From HGM04593 sp964458275 (lineage in GTDB: Bacteria; Bacteroidota; Bacteroidia; Bacteroidales; Bacteroidaceae), in the NCBI GenBank assembly GCA_964458275.1, contig CAYWIE010000006.1, forward strand, positions 4,423 to 68,422: a DNA stretch of 64,000 nt. The letters run 5' to 3'. The translations under genes and the position numbers were made by a program. The notes beneath the pieces are model-generated. The model made no database searches. It was not told the origin of the DNA and saw only the letters and a list, made by a program, of their open reading frames with translations. Positions 44,120-53,142 of the stretch are shown one piece after another; within the stretch, counting starts at the first letter, position 1, and the number at the start of each line of letters is the position of its first letter.

Positions 44120-47100
44120 ATGGTTTACTTTTTCACTACCTCCAACCGTAGCATCATTGCTACTGCTACGGAAACAACCTTGAACAAAGAGGATATAGAA
44201 AAGCTTTGTTGGCTTTATAGCGATGCAACACTTGTCGATGCTGAAAAGCTCGAAGGGTATTTTGTCGGACCGCGTCGGGAAATGATAACCCCGTGGAGCA
44301 CAAATGCCGTTGAGATTACCCAGAATATGGGACTCTCCGGTGTGCAGCGCATAGAGGAGTACTTTGCGGTAGAGGACGAGAATGCTGAATACGATCCCAT
44401 GCTCCAGCGTCTTTACAAGGGGCTCGATCAGAATGTATTCACAGTTGATATCGCTCCCAAACCCATAGAGTTCATTGAGGACCTCGAAAGTTATAACGAA
44501 CAGGAGGGACTTGCACTTTCTGCCGAAGAGATTGAATACCTCCACAAGGTAGAGGGCGAACTCGGACGCAAGCTCACCGACTCGGAAGTGTTCGGCTTTG
44601 CGCAGATTAACTCTGAACATTGCCGCCACAAGATTTTCGGCGGAACATTCATCATCGATGGCGAGGAGATGCCTTCTTCGCTCTTCCAGATGATCAAGCG
44701 TACCACACAGGAGAATCCCAACAAGATAATTTCGGCATACAAGGACAATGTGGCATTCGCGCAAGGTCCCGTGGTAGAACAGTTTGCACCCGCCGACCAC
44801 TCTATACCCGACTATTTTGTAATAAAAGACATTGAGACAGTAATTTCGCTCAAGGCAGAGACTCACAATTTCCCCACGACAGTGGAACCCTTCAACGGTG
44901 CATCGACAGGAACCGGTGGCGAAATCCGCGACCGTATGGGTGGAGGAAAAGGCTCATGGCCCATTGCGGGAACTGCTGTTTACATGACTTCTTATCCCCG
45001 TACATACAACGACCGCAAGTGGGAGGATTTGCTCCCTGTGCGCAAGTGGCTCTACCAGACACCTGAGCAGATACTTATTAAGGCATCAAACGGTGCGTCG
45101 GACTTCGGTAACAAGTTCGGACAGCCGCTTATCTGTGGTTCTGTACTCACATTCGAACACAAGGAGAACGAAGAGACATACGGATACGACAAGGTGATAA
45201 TGCTTGCAGGCGGTGTAGGCTACGGCACCCGCCGCGACTGTCTGAAGGGCGCTCCCGAAAAAGGCAATAAGGTGATAGTGATGGGTGGCGACAACTACCG
45301 CATCGGTCTTGGTGGCGGCTCTGTTTCGTCGGTGGATACAGGACGCTATTCATCGGGAATAGAACTCAACGCCGTACAGCGTGCGAACGCCGAGATGCAG
45401 AAGCGTGCCTACAACGTGGTCCGTGCGCTTTGCGAAGACGATACCAACCCCGTAGTTTCAATCCACGACCACGGTTCGGCAGGTCATGTCAACTGTCTCT
45501 CTGAATTGGTGGAGGAGTGCGGAGGTCTCATAGATATGAGCAAGCTTCCCATCGGCGACCAGACTCTTTCGGCAAAGGAGATAATCGCAAACGAATCTCA
45601 GGAGCGAATGGGATTGCTCATCAAAGAAGATGCCATCGAGTATGTAAGAAAGGTGGCAGAGCGCGAACGTGCTCCCATGTACGTGGTAGGCGAGACAACT
45701 GGCGATGCCCGCTTTGCCTTCGAACAGGCTGACGGCAAACGCCCCTTCGACCTCTCTGTAAGCCAGATGTTCGGTTCGTCCCCCAAGACATATATGATAG
45801 ACAGCACCAAAGAGCGCCATTACAAGGATGCTGAATACGATGCAGAACAGATAGAGAGCTATCTTGAAAATGTGCTCCGTCTTGAGGCTGTGGCCTGCAA
45901 GGACTGGTTGACAAACAAGGTGGACCGTTCGGTAACAGGCCGCATTGCCCGTCAGCAGTGTCAGGGTGAAATACAGCTCCCCTTGAGCGACTGCGGTGTG
46001 GTAACGCTCGATTTCAGAGGAAACAAAGGCATAGCAACATCTATAGGACACGCTCCTCAGGCAGGTCTTGCCGACCCTGCAAAGGGCTCGGTGCTTGCAG
46101 TAGCCGAAGCGCTCACAAACATTGTGCTTGCTCCGCTTGCCGATGGCCTTGAATCAATTTCTCTCAGTGCAAACTGGATGTGGCCCTGCCGCTCACAGGA
46201 GGGTGAGGATGCGCGTCTTTACAAGGGCGTTAAAGGCTTGTCTGATTTCTGCTGCGACCTTCACATAAATGTGCCTACCGGAAAGGATTCTCTTTCAATG
46301 ACACAGAAATATCCCGACGGCACAAAGGTTATCAGTCCGGGTACTGTTATTGTCTCTGCCGGAGGCGAGGTGTCCGATGTACGCAAGGTGGTTTCTCCCG
46401 TAATGGTCAATAATACAAAGAGTTCGTTCTATCATATCGACTTCAGTTTTGATGCTCTTCGTCTGGGAGGTTCGGCATTTGCGCAGACCCTTAACCGTGT
46501 GGGCGATGATGTTCCCACTGTTGCCAACCCCGAATATTTTGCTGCGGCATTCGGCGCAGTGCAGAAGCTTGTATCCGAAGGACTTGTTCTTGCAGGACAC
46601 GATATCTCGGCGGGTGGTCTCATTACAACACTCCTCGAAATGTGCTTTGCGAACGTTGATGGCGGTATGGAGATTGACTTCAGCGGCATAGCCGAGACAG
46701 ATATAGTGAAACTGCTCTTTGCCGAGAACCCCGGTCTTGTAATTCAGGTTGCAGATGCCAACAAGGCGAAGATGGCTGCCATCCTTGAGGATGCAGGCGT
46801 ATGCTTCATGAAGATAGGTGTACCCTCAAAGAAACGTCAGATTGCAGTGGCGCACAACAAGCGTACACGTCTCTTCGACATTGATTATATGCGCGACGTG
46901 TGGTTCGACAGTTCATACCTTATGGACCGCAAGCAGAGCTTCAACGGCTGCGCCGACGAGAGATTGCAGAACTACAAGAATCAGCCTTTGCGTTACCGTT
47001 TCGCACCGGAATTCACAGGTTTGCTTGCAAAATACGGCATAGATGCCAACCGTCGCGAGAAATCGGGCGTGCGTGCAGCAATCATTCGCGAGAAGGGTAC

Positions 47101-47821
47101 AAACGGCGAACGCGAAATGGCATACGCAATGTATCTTGCCGGATTCGATGTTAAGGATGTAACAATGACCGACCTTATCAGCGGCCGCGAGACTCTCGAC
47201 GAAGTCAATTTCATTGTGTTCTGCGGCGGATTCTCCAATTCCGACGTGCTCGGCTCGGCAAAAGGTTGGGCAGGAGGATTCCTCTACAACCCCAAGGCAA
47301 AGGCTGCTCTCGACCGCTTCTATGCTCGCGAGGATACTCTCTCGCTCGGTATATGCAACGGTTGCCAGCTGATGATGGAGCTCAACCTCATCAATCCCGA
47401 ATTCGAGAAGAGAGGTTATATGCGTCATAACAATTCGCACAAGTTCGAGTCTACATTCGTGGGCGTAAACGTGCCTCAGAACAACTCGGTGCTCTTCGGC
47501 TCGCTCTCAAACAGCCGTCTCGGTGTTTGGGTGGCTCATGGTGAGGGACGTTTCGAACTCCCATATGAGCAGGAGAAGTATAACATTGTAGCACAGTATT
47601 CATACGAAGGCTATCCCGGCAACCCCAACGGTTCGGACTACAATGTGGCTGCTTTGGCAAGTGCAAACGGCCGTCATGTGGCAATGATGCCTCATCCCGA
47701 ACGTGCAATCTTCCCCTGGCAGTGTGCAAACTATCCCGCAGAGCGTCTTGCTGAGGACGTTACTCCGTGGATCGAGATATTCCGCAACGCATATACATGG
47801 GTTGAGAACAAGACGAAATAG
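44120..47821 (+). CDS. purL: Phosphoribosylformylglycinamidine synthase (large, single-chain)
   Basis: 1233 residues, the long form with N-terminal PurS-like, two AIRS-like ATP-binding halves and a C-terminal class I glutamine amidotransferase domain. It converts FGAR to FGAM with glutamine and ATP in purine synthesis. Visible motifs: HNFPTTVEPFNGASTGTGGEIRD (ATP/FGAR site, about 251-273), the RNPxxG-like repeats, and the amidotransferase nucleophile C1079 in GICNGCQ with catalytic H and E near MMPHPERAIFPW. Full length. Own promoter; followed by a perfect terminator at 47836. Confidence 0.97.
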   Translation: MVYFFTTSNRSIIATATETTLNKEDIEKLCWLYSDATLVDAEKLEGYFVGPRREMITPWSTNAVEITQNMGLSGVQRIEEYFAVEDENAEYDPMLQRLYKGLDQNVFTVDIAPKPIEFIEDLESYNEQEGLALSAEEIEYLHKVEGELGRKLTDSEVFGFAQINSEHCRHKIFGGTFIIDGEEMPSSLFQMIKRTTQENPNKIISAYKDNVAFAQGPVVEQFAPADHSIPDYFVIKDIETVISLKAETHNFPTTVEPFNGASTGTGGEIRDRMGGGKGSWPIAGTAVYMTSYPRTYNDRKWEDLLPVRKWLYQTPEQILIKASNGASDFGNKFGQPLICGSVLTFEHKENEETYGYDKVIMLAGGVGYGTRRDCLKGAPEKGNKVIVMGGDNYRIGLGGGSVSSVDTGRYSSGIELNAVQRANAEMQKRAYNVVRALCEDDTNPVVSIHDHGSAGHVNCLSELVEECGGLIDMSKLPIGDQTLSAKEIIANESQERMGLLIKEDAIEYVRKVAERERAPMYVVGETTGDARFAFEQADGKRPFDLSVSQMFGSSPKTYMIDSTKERHYKDAEYDAEQIESYLENVLRLEAVACKDWLTNKVDRSVTGRIARQQCQGEIQLPLSDCGVVTLDFRGNKGIATSIGHAPQAGLADPAKGSVLAVAEALTNIVLAPLADGLESISLSANWMWPCRSQEGEDARLYKGVKGLSDFCCDLHINVPTGKDSLSMTQKYPDGTKVISPGTVIVSAGGEVSDVRKVVSPVMVNNTKSSFYHIDFSFDALRLGGSAFAQTLNRVGDDVPTVANPEYFAAAFGAVQKLVSEGLVLAGHDISAGGLITTLLEMCFANVDGGMEIDFSGIAETDIVKLLFAENPGLVIQVADANKAKMAAILEDAGVCFMKIGVPSKKRQIAVAHNKRTRLFDIDYMRDVWFDSSYLMDRKQSFNGCADERLQNYKNQPLRYRFAPEFTGLLAKYGIDANRREKSGVRAAIIREKGTNGEREMAYAMYLAGFDVKDVTMTDLISGRETLDEVNFIVFCGGFSNSDVLGSAKGWAGGFLYNPKAKAALDRFYAREDTLSLGICNGCQLMMELNLINPEFEKRGYMRHNNSHKFESTFVGVNVPQNNSVLFGSLSNSRLGVWVAHGEGRFELPYEQEKYNIVAQYSYEGYPGNPNGSDYNVAALASANGRHVAMMPHPERAIFPWQCANYPAERLAEDVTPWIEIFRNAYTWVENKTK

Positions 47822-47835
47822 GTCCGTTCCGGATA

Positions 47836-47889
47836 CTTCAAAAGCACAAGAGACAACTGCCGACGCAGTTGTCTCTTGTGCTTTTGAAG
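47836..47889. terminator. Perfect 25-bp-arm terminator after purL
   Basis: Arms 47836-47860 and 47865-47889 are exact complements around the loop CGAC. The stem starts 15 bases after the purL stop. Confidence 0.85.
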
Positions 47890-47927
47890 CAGCTGTTGCG
47901 CTGTTGCGTTTTTATGGAATGGAAATA

Positions 47928-47955
47928 AAAAAAGTCCGACGATTGTCGGACTTTT
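47928..47955 (-). terminator. Terminator of rpmE2
   Basis: Arms AAAAGTCCGAC and GTCGGACTTTT around GATT. Read on the minus strand it ends in a run of seven T, directly downstream of rpmE2. Confidence 0.85.
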
Positions 47956-47973
47956 GTGCCTGTTTGCGAACTG

Positions 47974-48228
47974 TTACTTCTTCAAAGTTTTTCCGTAACG
48001 GCTCATGAACTTGTCTACGCGACCGGCTGTATCCACAAGCTTTGCTTTACCTGTGTAGAAAGGGTGAGATGTGTTAGAAATCTCAAGCTTTATAAGGGGA
48101 TAAGTCTGTCCTTCGAACTCGATTGTGTCCTTTGTGTTGCATGTAGACTGTGAAAGGAAGCAGTCGCCGTTTGACATATCCTTGAATACTACGGGACGGT
48201 ATCCTGCGGGATGAATCTCTTTTTTCAT
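47974..48228 (-). CDS. rpmE2: 50S ribosomal protein L31, type B
   Basis: 84 residues opening MKKEIHPAGYRPVVF, with the SNGDCFL and SNTSHPFYTGK segments of L31 type B. The zinc-binding CxxC of type A L31 is absent: only single cysteines (C23 and C30) remain. This is the zinc-independent form. In many bacteria type B L31 is induced under zinc limitation, but it is the usual form in Bacteroidales. It has its own strong promoter and terminator. Confidence 0.95.
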   Translation of the reverse strand: MKKEIHPAGYRPVVFKDMSNGDCFLSQSTCNTKDTIEFEGQTYPLIKLEISNTSHPFYTGKAKLVDTAGRVDKFMSRYGKTLKK

Positions 48229-48306
48229 GGTGTTATATATTTTTTTATTTTTTTTCTTTTAATGAGTCTGGTAACTTATAAAAGTGTGTAATGGCTTAAC
48301 AGTTTG

Positions 48307-48338
48307 CAAAGATAGACATTATCCGCGATTCGGCAAAA
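48307..48338 (-). promoter_or_regulatory. Promoter of rpmE2
   Basis: On the minus strand TTTTG (48334-48338), 19-base spacer, TATCTTTG (48307-48314), about 80 bases upstream of the ATG. The spacing and both boxes are near consensus. Confidence 0.78.
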
Positions 48339-48384
48339 CTTTTTTGCGAGATTTTTTTAGACAATCTCTTCGGGCTCTGTGGCG

Positions 48385-49686
48385 TCAGTCGAGTTCCTGG
48401 TCTGCTTCGTATCCGGCCATCACTCTTATGGCGTTCTTCAGCATTGCAAATTGTTTGAAGAGGTCGTGTACGGGTGTGTCGCCCTCTTTGTGTATGGGTG
48501 CTTTGCTGTAGAACGAGAGAAACTCCTGTATGCCGCTGTATCCGGCACGCTGTGCAAGGTCGCTGAACAGTATCAGGTCGAGGGCGAGCGGAGCTGCAAG
48601 TATCGAGTCGCGGCAGAGGAAATTGACTTTTATTGTCATGGGGTAGCCCATCCAACCGAATATGTCGATGTTGTCCCAACTCTCCTTTTCGTCACCGCGG
48701 GGAGGGTAGTAGTTGATTCTTACCTTGTGGTATATGTCGGAGTAGAGGTCGGGGTAGACGTTGCTGTCGAGTATGTTTTCCACTGCCGACATTTTGCTGC
48801 GGCGCTTGGTCTCGAAGTTTTCGGGGTTGTCGAGCACTATGCCGTCGCGGTTGCCGAGTATGTTTGTGGAGAACCATCCTGTTACACCCAATTGACGTGT
48901 GAAGAATGCGGGTGCAAGCACGGTCTTCATCATTGTCTGTCCGCTCTTGAAGTCCTTGCCTGCGATTGGCACCTGCATCTCTTCTGCAAGCTGCCAAAGG
49001 GCGGGTATCTCTATGCAGAGGTTGGGCGCTCCCATCACAAAAGGACAATTTTCGCGTATCGCAGCGTATGCGTAGCACATGCAAGGGGCGATGCGGACGG
49101 TGTCGTCAGCCTTCATGGCTGCCTCGAACGATGCTATCGAGCCGTGTACCTCTTTGTCGAGGGGAATGTATTTTTCGGTACTTGCAATCCATATTACCAC
49201 GACGCGGTCGCATCCGTTCTCCGACTTGAAGCGGCGTATGTCTTCGCGTACCTGATTGGTGAGGTCCCATCTGTCTGTACCGCTCTTTACGTTGGGGCCG
49301 TCAATGTTGGAGGCATAGCTCTTGTCGAATAGGGCGGGGATGGGGCGTATGGCTTCGAGTTCCTCACGCACCGGTTCTATGTCGGCAGGCTTCAGTACAG
49401 CAGCTTTTACAGCTGCTTCGTAGGCGTTGTCGGGGAAGAGGTCCCATGCTCCGAATACTATGTCGTCGAGTTCGGCTATGGGAACTATGTCTTTCACCTC
49501 TTTATATATCTTGTCTTTGCCTTTGCCCAAACGCATCATGCCTTTGCAGGCGAAAGAACCTATCGGTTGCGACAGACCTTTGCGCGACATTAGTGCGCCT
49601 ATGATTGTGGTTGTTGTTACTGCGCCGAGTCCGATGCACATTACACCTAATTTCCCGGTTGCAGGCTTGACGTTGCTCTGTTTCAT
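48385..49686 (-). CDS. ino1: Inositol-3-phosphate synthase
   Basis: 433 residues from the start at 49686 (MKQSNVKPATGKLGVMCIGLGAV); an in-frame ATG at 49746 would overlap lpdA. It makes L-myo-inositol-1-phosphate from glucose-6-phosphate using NAD. The N-terminal Rossmann GLGAV motif, the VVVIWIASTEKY segment, KDFKSGQTMMKT and the catalytic tract around LGVTGWFSTNILGNRDG are conserved. In Bacteroides this enzyme feeds phosphatidylinositol and inositol-sphingolipid synthesis, where it sits in a lipid cluster. Here it is instead the second gene after lpdA (25-base gap). Confidence 0.94.
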   Translation of the reverse strand: MKQSNVKPATGKLGVMCIGLGAVTTTTIIGALMSRKGLSQPIGSFACKGMMRLGKGKDKIYKEVKDIVPIAELDDIVFGAWDLFPDNAYEAAVKAAVLKPADIEPVREELEAIRPIPALFDKSYASNIDGPNVKSGTDRWDLTNQVREDIRRFKSENGCDRVVVIWIASTEKYIPLDKEVHGSIASFEAAMKADDTVRIAPCMCYAYAAIRENCPFVMGAPNLCIEIPALWQLAEEMQVPIAGKDFKSGQTMMKTVLAPAFFTRQLGVTGWFSTNILGNRDGIVLDNPENFETKRRSKMSAVENILDSNVYPDLYSDIYHKVRINYYPPRGDEKESWDNIDIFGWMGYPMTIKVNFLCRDSILAAPLALDLILFSDLAQRAGYSGIQEFLSFYSKAPIHKEGDTPVHDLFKQFAMLKNAIRVMAGYEADQELD

Positions 49687-49711
49687 TATTGTATGATTGT
49701 TATGTTTAATT

Positions 49712-51061
49712 CTATATTTCAAAGAGACCTTCTTTGAGAATTTCACTTACGGTCGGGTGGGGGAATACCGTGCGGCGCAAGTCGTCTGCGGTCAGACCGT
49801 TTGTGATTGCCATGCATGCCGCGCATATGAATTCGCTCGATGGGTTGCCGAGCATGTGTACGCCGAGTATTTTGCCGTCGGCGGTCGAGAGAATCTTGCA
49901 GAGTCCGGTCTGTCCCTCGTTCTCGGCAACGAAACGGCCGGCGTATGTCATAGGCAGTTTGCTTAGTCTGTATTCTATGCCCTGTGCCTGCGCCTGCTCT
50001 TCGGTGAGTCCGACGCCGCTGACTTCGGGGTTGGTGTAGACTATGCCGGGAATAGCATTGTATTCCATCTTGTCTCCGATGCCGAGCATGTTGTTGACGG
50101 CAACTTCGGCTTCGCGGCTCGCAGTGTGTGCGAGCAAAGAGAATCCTGTAACGTCGCCAGCTGCGTAGACGTTTGGCATGGTTGTCTGCATCTGTCCGTT
50201 TACCTTGATTCCGCGTTCTGTCTCAACTGGGATGTTTTCGAGACCAAACCCTGTGAGTGTGGCTCTGCGCCCTACGCTCATCAGAATCTTGTCGCCCTCG
50301 ATGCTTTGTTCATTGCCTTCGGCGTCGGTGAAGCGAACGGTGTTGCCCTCTATTGCAGTTACTTTGCATTGGAGGTTGAACTTGACGCCGCGTTTGGCGT
50401 ATATGCCTCGTAGGGCAGCACTTATTTCGCCGTCGAGCCCTCCGAGTATTTCCGGGAGCATCTCTATGACGGTTACGGGGGTGCCGAGACTGTTGTACAG
50501 GCTTGCAAATTCCATGCCTATCACTCCGCCGCCAATCACCACAAGGCTTTCGGGCAGTTGCGTGAGTGCCAGAATCTCGCGGTTGGTCAGTACCGATTCG
50601 TTGCCGATGGCGCCTGGAATGGGCGGGACAAAAGCTTCGCTGCCGGTGCAAATGAGCAGACGGGCGGCAGTGTAGGTGGATTCGCCGCAAGCTATGGTTA
50701 TGCAGCTTGTATCTCCGCCGACTATTGTTGCCTCTCCTTTGACAACCTCTACATTGTTGTGCTCCATCTTCATCTTGATGCCTGCTACAAGCTTGCGCAC
50801 AACTTTTGTCTTGCGGTCTGCCATCTTCTTGTACTCAAACGTAACGTTCTCAGCAGTTACGCCATATTTCTTTCCTCCGGTGGCGTGGTCGTACATTTTT
50901 GCACTGTAGAGCAGTGTCTTTGTTGGTATACAGCCTTCATTGAGACACACTCCGCCGAGTTCTCTCTTTTCGAAAAGGATGGTCTTCAGTCCTCTTGAAC
51001 CTGCATTTTCGGCTGCCACATATCCTGCGGGGCCTCCTCCGAGTATTGCTAAATCGTACAT
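49712..51061 (-). CDS. lpdA: Dihydrolipoyl dehydrogenase
   Basis: 449 residues. FAD-binding GGGPAGYVAA (8-17), redox disulfide C39-x4-C44 in GGVCLNEGCIPTK, NAD-binding VIGGGVIGMEFAS, and the C-terminal HPTVSE with the His-Glu dyad of the partner active site. It reoxidises dihydrolipoamide of 2-oxoacid dehydrogenases or the glycine cleavage system with NAD. No E1 or E2 genes are adjacent. The gene appears to lead an operon with ino1. The -7 box TATCTTTG is at 51129-51136 (minus). Confidence 0.95.
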   Translation of the reverse strand: MYDLAILGGGPAGYVAAENAGSRGLKTILFEKRELGGVCLNEGCIPTKTLLYSAKMYDHATGGKKYGVTAENVTFEYKKMADRKTKVVRKLVAGIKMKMEHNNVEVVKGEATIVGGDTSCITIACGESTYTAARLLICTGSEAFVPPIPGAIGNESVLTNREILALTQLPESLVVIGGGVIGMEFASLYNSLGTPVTVIEMLPEILGGLDGEISAALRGIYAKRGVKFNLQCKVTAIEGNTVRFTDAEGNEQSIEGDKILMSVGRRATLTGFGLENIPVETERGIKVNGQMQTTMPNVYAAGDVTGFSLLAHTASREAEVAVNNMLGIGDKMEYNAIPGIVYTNPEVSGVGLTEEQAQAQGIEYRLSKLPMTYAGRFVAENEGQTGLCKILSTADGKILGVHMLGNPSSEFICAACMAITNGLTADDLRRTVFPHPTVSEILKEGLFEI

Positions 51062-51128
51062 GATGTTTGTTTTTATGGGGAAATACTATGCAACCCGATG
51101 CTTGCCAGCGTCGTTGGTTATGTTGTTG

Positions 51129-51136
51129 CAAAGATA
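51129..51136 (-). promoter_or_regulatory. -7 box (TATCTTTG) of lpdA-ino1
   Basis: TATCTTTG on the minus strand, about 70 bases upstream of the lpdA ATG. No clear -33 element. Confidence 0.5.
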
Positions 51137-51210
51137 AACTATTTTTCGGAAAAACGGTATAACATCCATTATTTGTGGTTTTCTGCCCTATGGGATTTTG
51201 TTTTTCTCTT

Positions 51211-51256
51211 TTGCAACTGTATTGCAAGAAGATTCGTTTATCTTTGCATTTGCAAA
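51211..51256 (+). promoter_or_regulatory. Promoter and candidate operators of the Fur-family regulator
   Basis: The -7 box TATCTTTG (51239-51246) predicts transcription start near 51253, only about 7 bases before the ATG. Two TTGCAA-containing dyads flank it: TTGCAA-CTGTA-TTGCAA (51211-51227) and TTTGCA-TT-TGCAAA (51243-51256), the second overlapping the -7 box and start point. This layout suits autorepression by the encoded Fur-type protein. Confidence 0.5.
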
Positions 51257-51259
51257 TAA

Positions 51260-51712
51260 ATGATGATGGGAGAAAGCAATGAAATACTGACAAATCGGGC
51301 GAAGGCAATTCTTGCAGATGCCGGTATTCGCGAGACAGCCATAAGAGTTCTGGTCCTGCGCGAAATATTGGAGTGTGAATGTGCTTTTACTCTGAGTGAT
51401 ATGGAGGAGAAGATTGTAACGCTGGATAAATCGACATTGTGCCGGAATTTGAATCTGTTCCTTAAGCATAATATCCTCCACGAAGTGGATAACGGCAACG
51501 GGTGCAAGATGTATTGCCGATGTTCGTGTGGTACAAGGCACGGGGTGTCGCAAATTCATTTTACTTGTCTTTCGTGCCACAAGACATATTGCATCAGAAG
51601 TCTGGTCGAGAATGTCGAGTCTATTCGTATCCCGCATCTTGAGGGATATGATGTGGCTGAGGTCAATTATGTATTGAAAGGGTTGTGCCCAAAATGCAAG
51701 AATAAAGAATGA
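51260..51712 (+). CDS. Fur-family metal-responsive repressor
   Basis: 150 residues with a winged-helix N-terminus (RETAIRVLVLREIL, DKSTLCRNLNLF as recognition helix, about 58-70) and a C-terminal dimerisation domain with two CxxC pairs (CLSC and CPKC) that hold structural zinc. An extra cluster, CRCSCG (about 87-92), precedes the HFTCLSC segment. Three consecutive in-frame ATGs (51260, 51263, 51266) open the gene; the exact start is uncertain. The stop overlaps the next gene by ATGA (51709-51712), so the regulator and a metal permease are translationally coupled, suggesting it controls metal efflux or homeostasis. Confidence 0.88.
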   Translation: MMMGESNEILTNRAKAILADAGIRETAIRVLVLREILECECAFTLSDMEEKIVTLDKSTLCRNLNLFLKHNILHEVDNGNGCKMYCRCSCGTRHGVSQIHFTCLSCHKTYCIRSLVENVESIRIPHLEGYDVAEVNYVLKGLCPKCKNKE

Positions 51713-52956
51713 GAGAGGTTTTTGAACTTATAAACAGTATGTCGCCCTATCTGTTGTTGGGCTTCATGCTGGCAGGGGTGATGCACGCATTCATTCCCAA
51801 TGTGCTGTATCGTAAATATTTGGGCGGAAAGTCTTTCCGCTCTGTGATTAATGCATCGTTGCTTGGTGTTCCGTTGCCGTTGTGCTCGTGCGGTGTCATA
51901 CCTACGGCAATGTCGCTTAGAAAGGAAGGGGCATCGAAGGCTGCGACAGTATCTTTCCTTATATCCACGCCTCAGATAGGAGTGGATTCCATCATTGCCA
52001 CCTATTCGTTGATGGGGCTCCCTTTTGCTCTGTTGCGTCCGTTGATAGCATTTGTTACATCGCTTGTCGGCGGTGGATTGGTAAATGCTTTCGACAATGA
52101 TTCCGTAGAGGGAGGCAGCCTTTCTTCTGCTGCCGTGCAGGAGCGTTTGCCATTTGCCGGCAAGCTGCGCAAAGCCCTTAACTATGCTTTTGTGGAGATG
52201 ATGCAGGATATAGGCAAGTGGCTGGTTCTGGGACTGGTCGTTGCCGGACTTATCACAGTCTTTGTCCCCGAAAGCTTTTTTGCCATGTTTGCCGACAAGC
52301 CGTTTTTGAGCATGCTGCTGGTGTTGGCTTTTGCCATTCCCATGTACCTTTGTGCAACGGGTTCCATTCCAATAGCTGTGGCTCTTATGCTAAAAGGGCT
52401 TTCGCCGGGAACGGCATTGGTGCTGCTTATTGCCGGTCCTGCGGTGAATGTGGCATCTGCATTGGTCATCGGCAAGGTGATGGGCAGGAAGACGCTGTTG
52501 ATTTATCTCTTTTCCATTATAGCTTGCAGCATCCTCTTTGGCCTCTGTGTGGATTATCTCATGCCGCGTGAATGGTTTACCGCGCCGCTTGCCTATATAC
52601 ATGATTGCCACTCTCAGGGAGGCTCCTATTTTAATATAGGTTGTTCGGTGCTCCTTCTGGGACTGCTGTGCAATGCATTCATACGGAAGTTCCGTTCCGG
52701 CAAGCATTGCAGCTGTGATGGGCAATCTTGTGAATGTGGGGCATCGAATGAAGCAGAATGGACATTTGTGGTCAAAGGCATGTCGTGCAACCATTGCAGG
52801 GCAAATGTTGAAAGGGCAATCTCGAATGTCGATGGAGTGGAGCGTGTAGAAGTTGAGCTGGCTGGCGGCAATGTTACGGTCTACGGACACGCAAACCGTG
52901 AGGATGTCGTGAAGTCTGTCGAGGCTCTTGGGTTTGTAGTGGTGCAGACGCAATAA
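51709..52956 (+). CDS. SO_0444/DUF318-type heavy-metal permease with C-terminal HMA domain
   Basis: 415 residues. Eight to ten membrane helices contain the permease motif GVPLPLCSCGVIPTA (about 52-66), with metal-thiolate-like cysteines. After the last helix comes a cysteine-rich linker (CSCDGQSCECG, about 338-348) and an HMA (heavy-metal-associated) domain with M358-x-C360-x-x-C363 (GMSCNHC). The SO_0444 family exports zinc or copper. The fused HMA domain and cysteine linker would capture metal ions on the cytosolic side. Coupled to a Fur-type regulator. The ion is not determined by sequence. Confidence 0.85.
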   Translation: MREVFELINSMSPYLLLGFMLAGVMHAFIPNVLYRKYLGGKSFRSVINASLLGVPLPLCSCGVIPTAMSLRKEGASKAATVSFLISTPQIGVDSIIATYSLMGLPFALLRPLIAFVTSLVGGGLVNAFDNDSVEGGSLSSAAVQERLPFAGKLRKALNYAFVEMMQDIGKWLVLGLVVAGLITVFVPESFFAMFADKPFLSMLLVLAFAIPMYLCATGSIPIAVALMLKGLSPGTALVLLIAGPAVNVASALVIGKVMGRKTLLIYLFSIIACSILFGLCVDYLMPREWFTAPLAYIHDCHSQGGSYFNIGCSVLLLGLLCNAFIRKFRSGKHCSCDGQSCECGASNEAEWTFVVKGMSCNHCRANVERAISNVDGVERVEVELAGGNVTVYGHANREDVVKSVEALGFVVVQTQ

Positions 52957-53142
52957 GCTGTTGCTTCATGCCTTGTGAAACGATTGCTCTTCCGCGTTTT
53001 CTTGAATTAAGCAGCCGAAACAAAGCCGCAAATATAGAAAACCTTTTCAATAAAATTTAAACAGCTTCTAACAAATTTTGTTAACGAATCGTTGCACTCA
53101 ACCTTTTTTATCTTATCTTTACCGCAATAAACAAAAACAATC

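Noticed and set aside
48379..49332. 317-residue plus-strand ORF opposite ino1
   Set aside because: Antisense to a clear inositol-3-phosphate synthase and of non-protein-like composition.
53029..53036. Minus-strand TATATTTG as promoter of an antisense RNA
   Set aside because: No gene, hairpin or terminator follows on that strand before the permease coding region; the match alone is too short.
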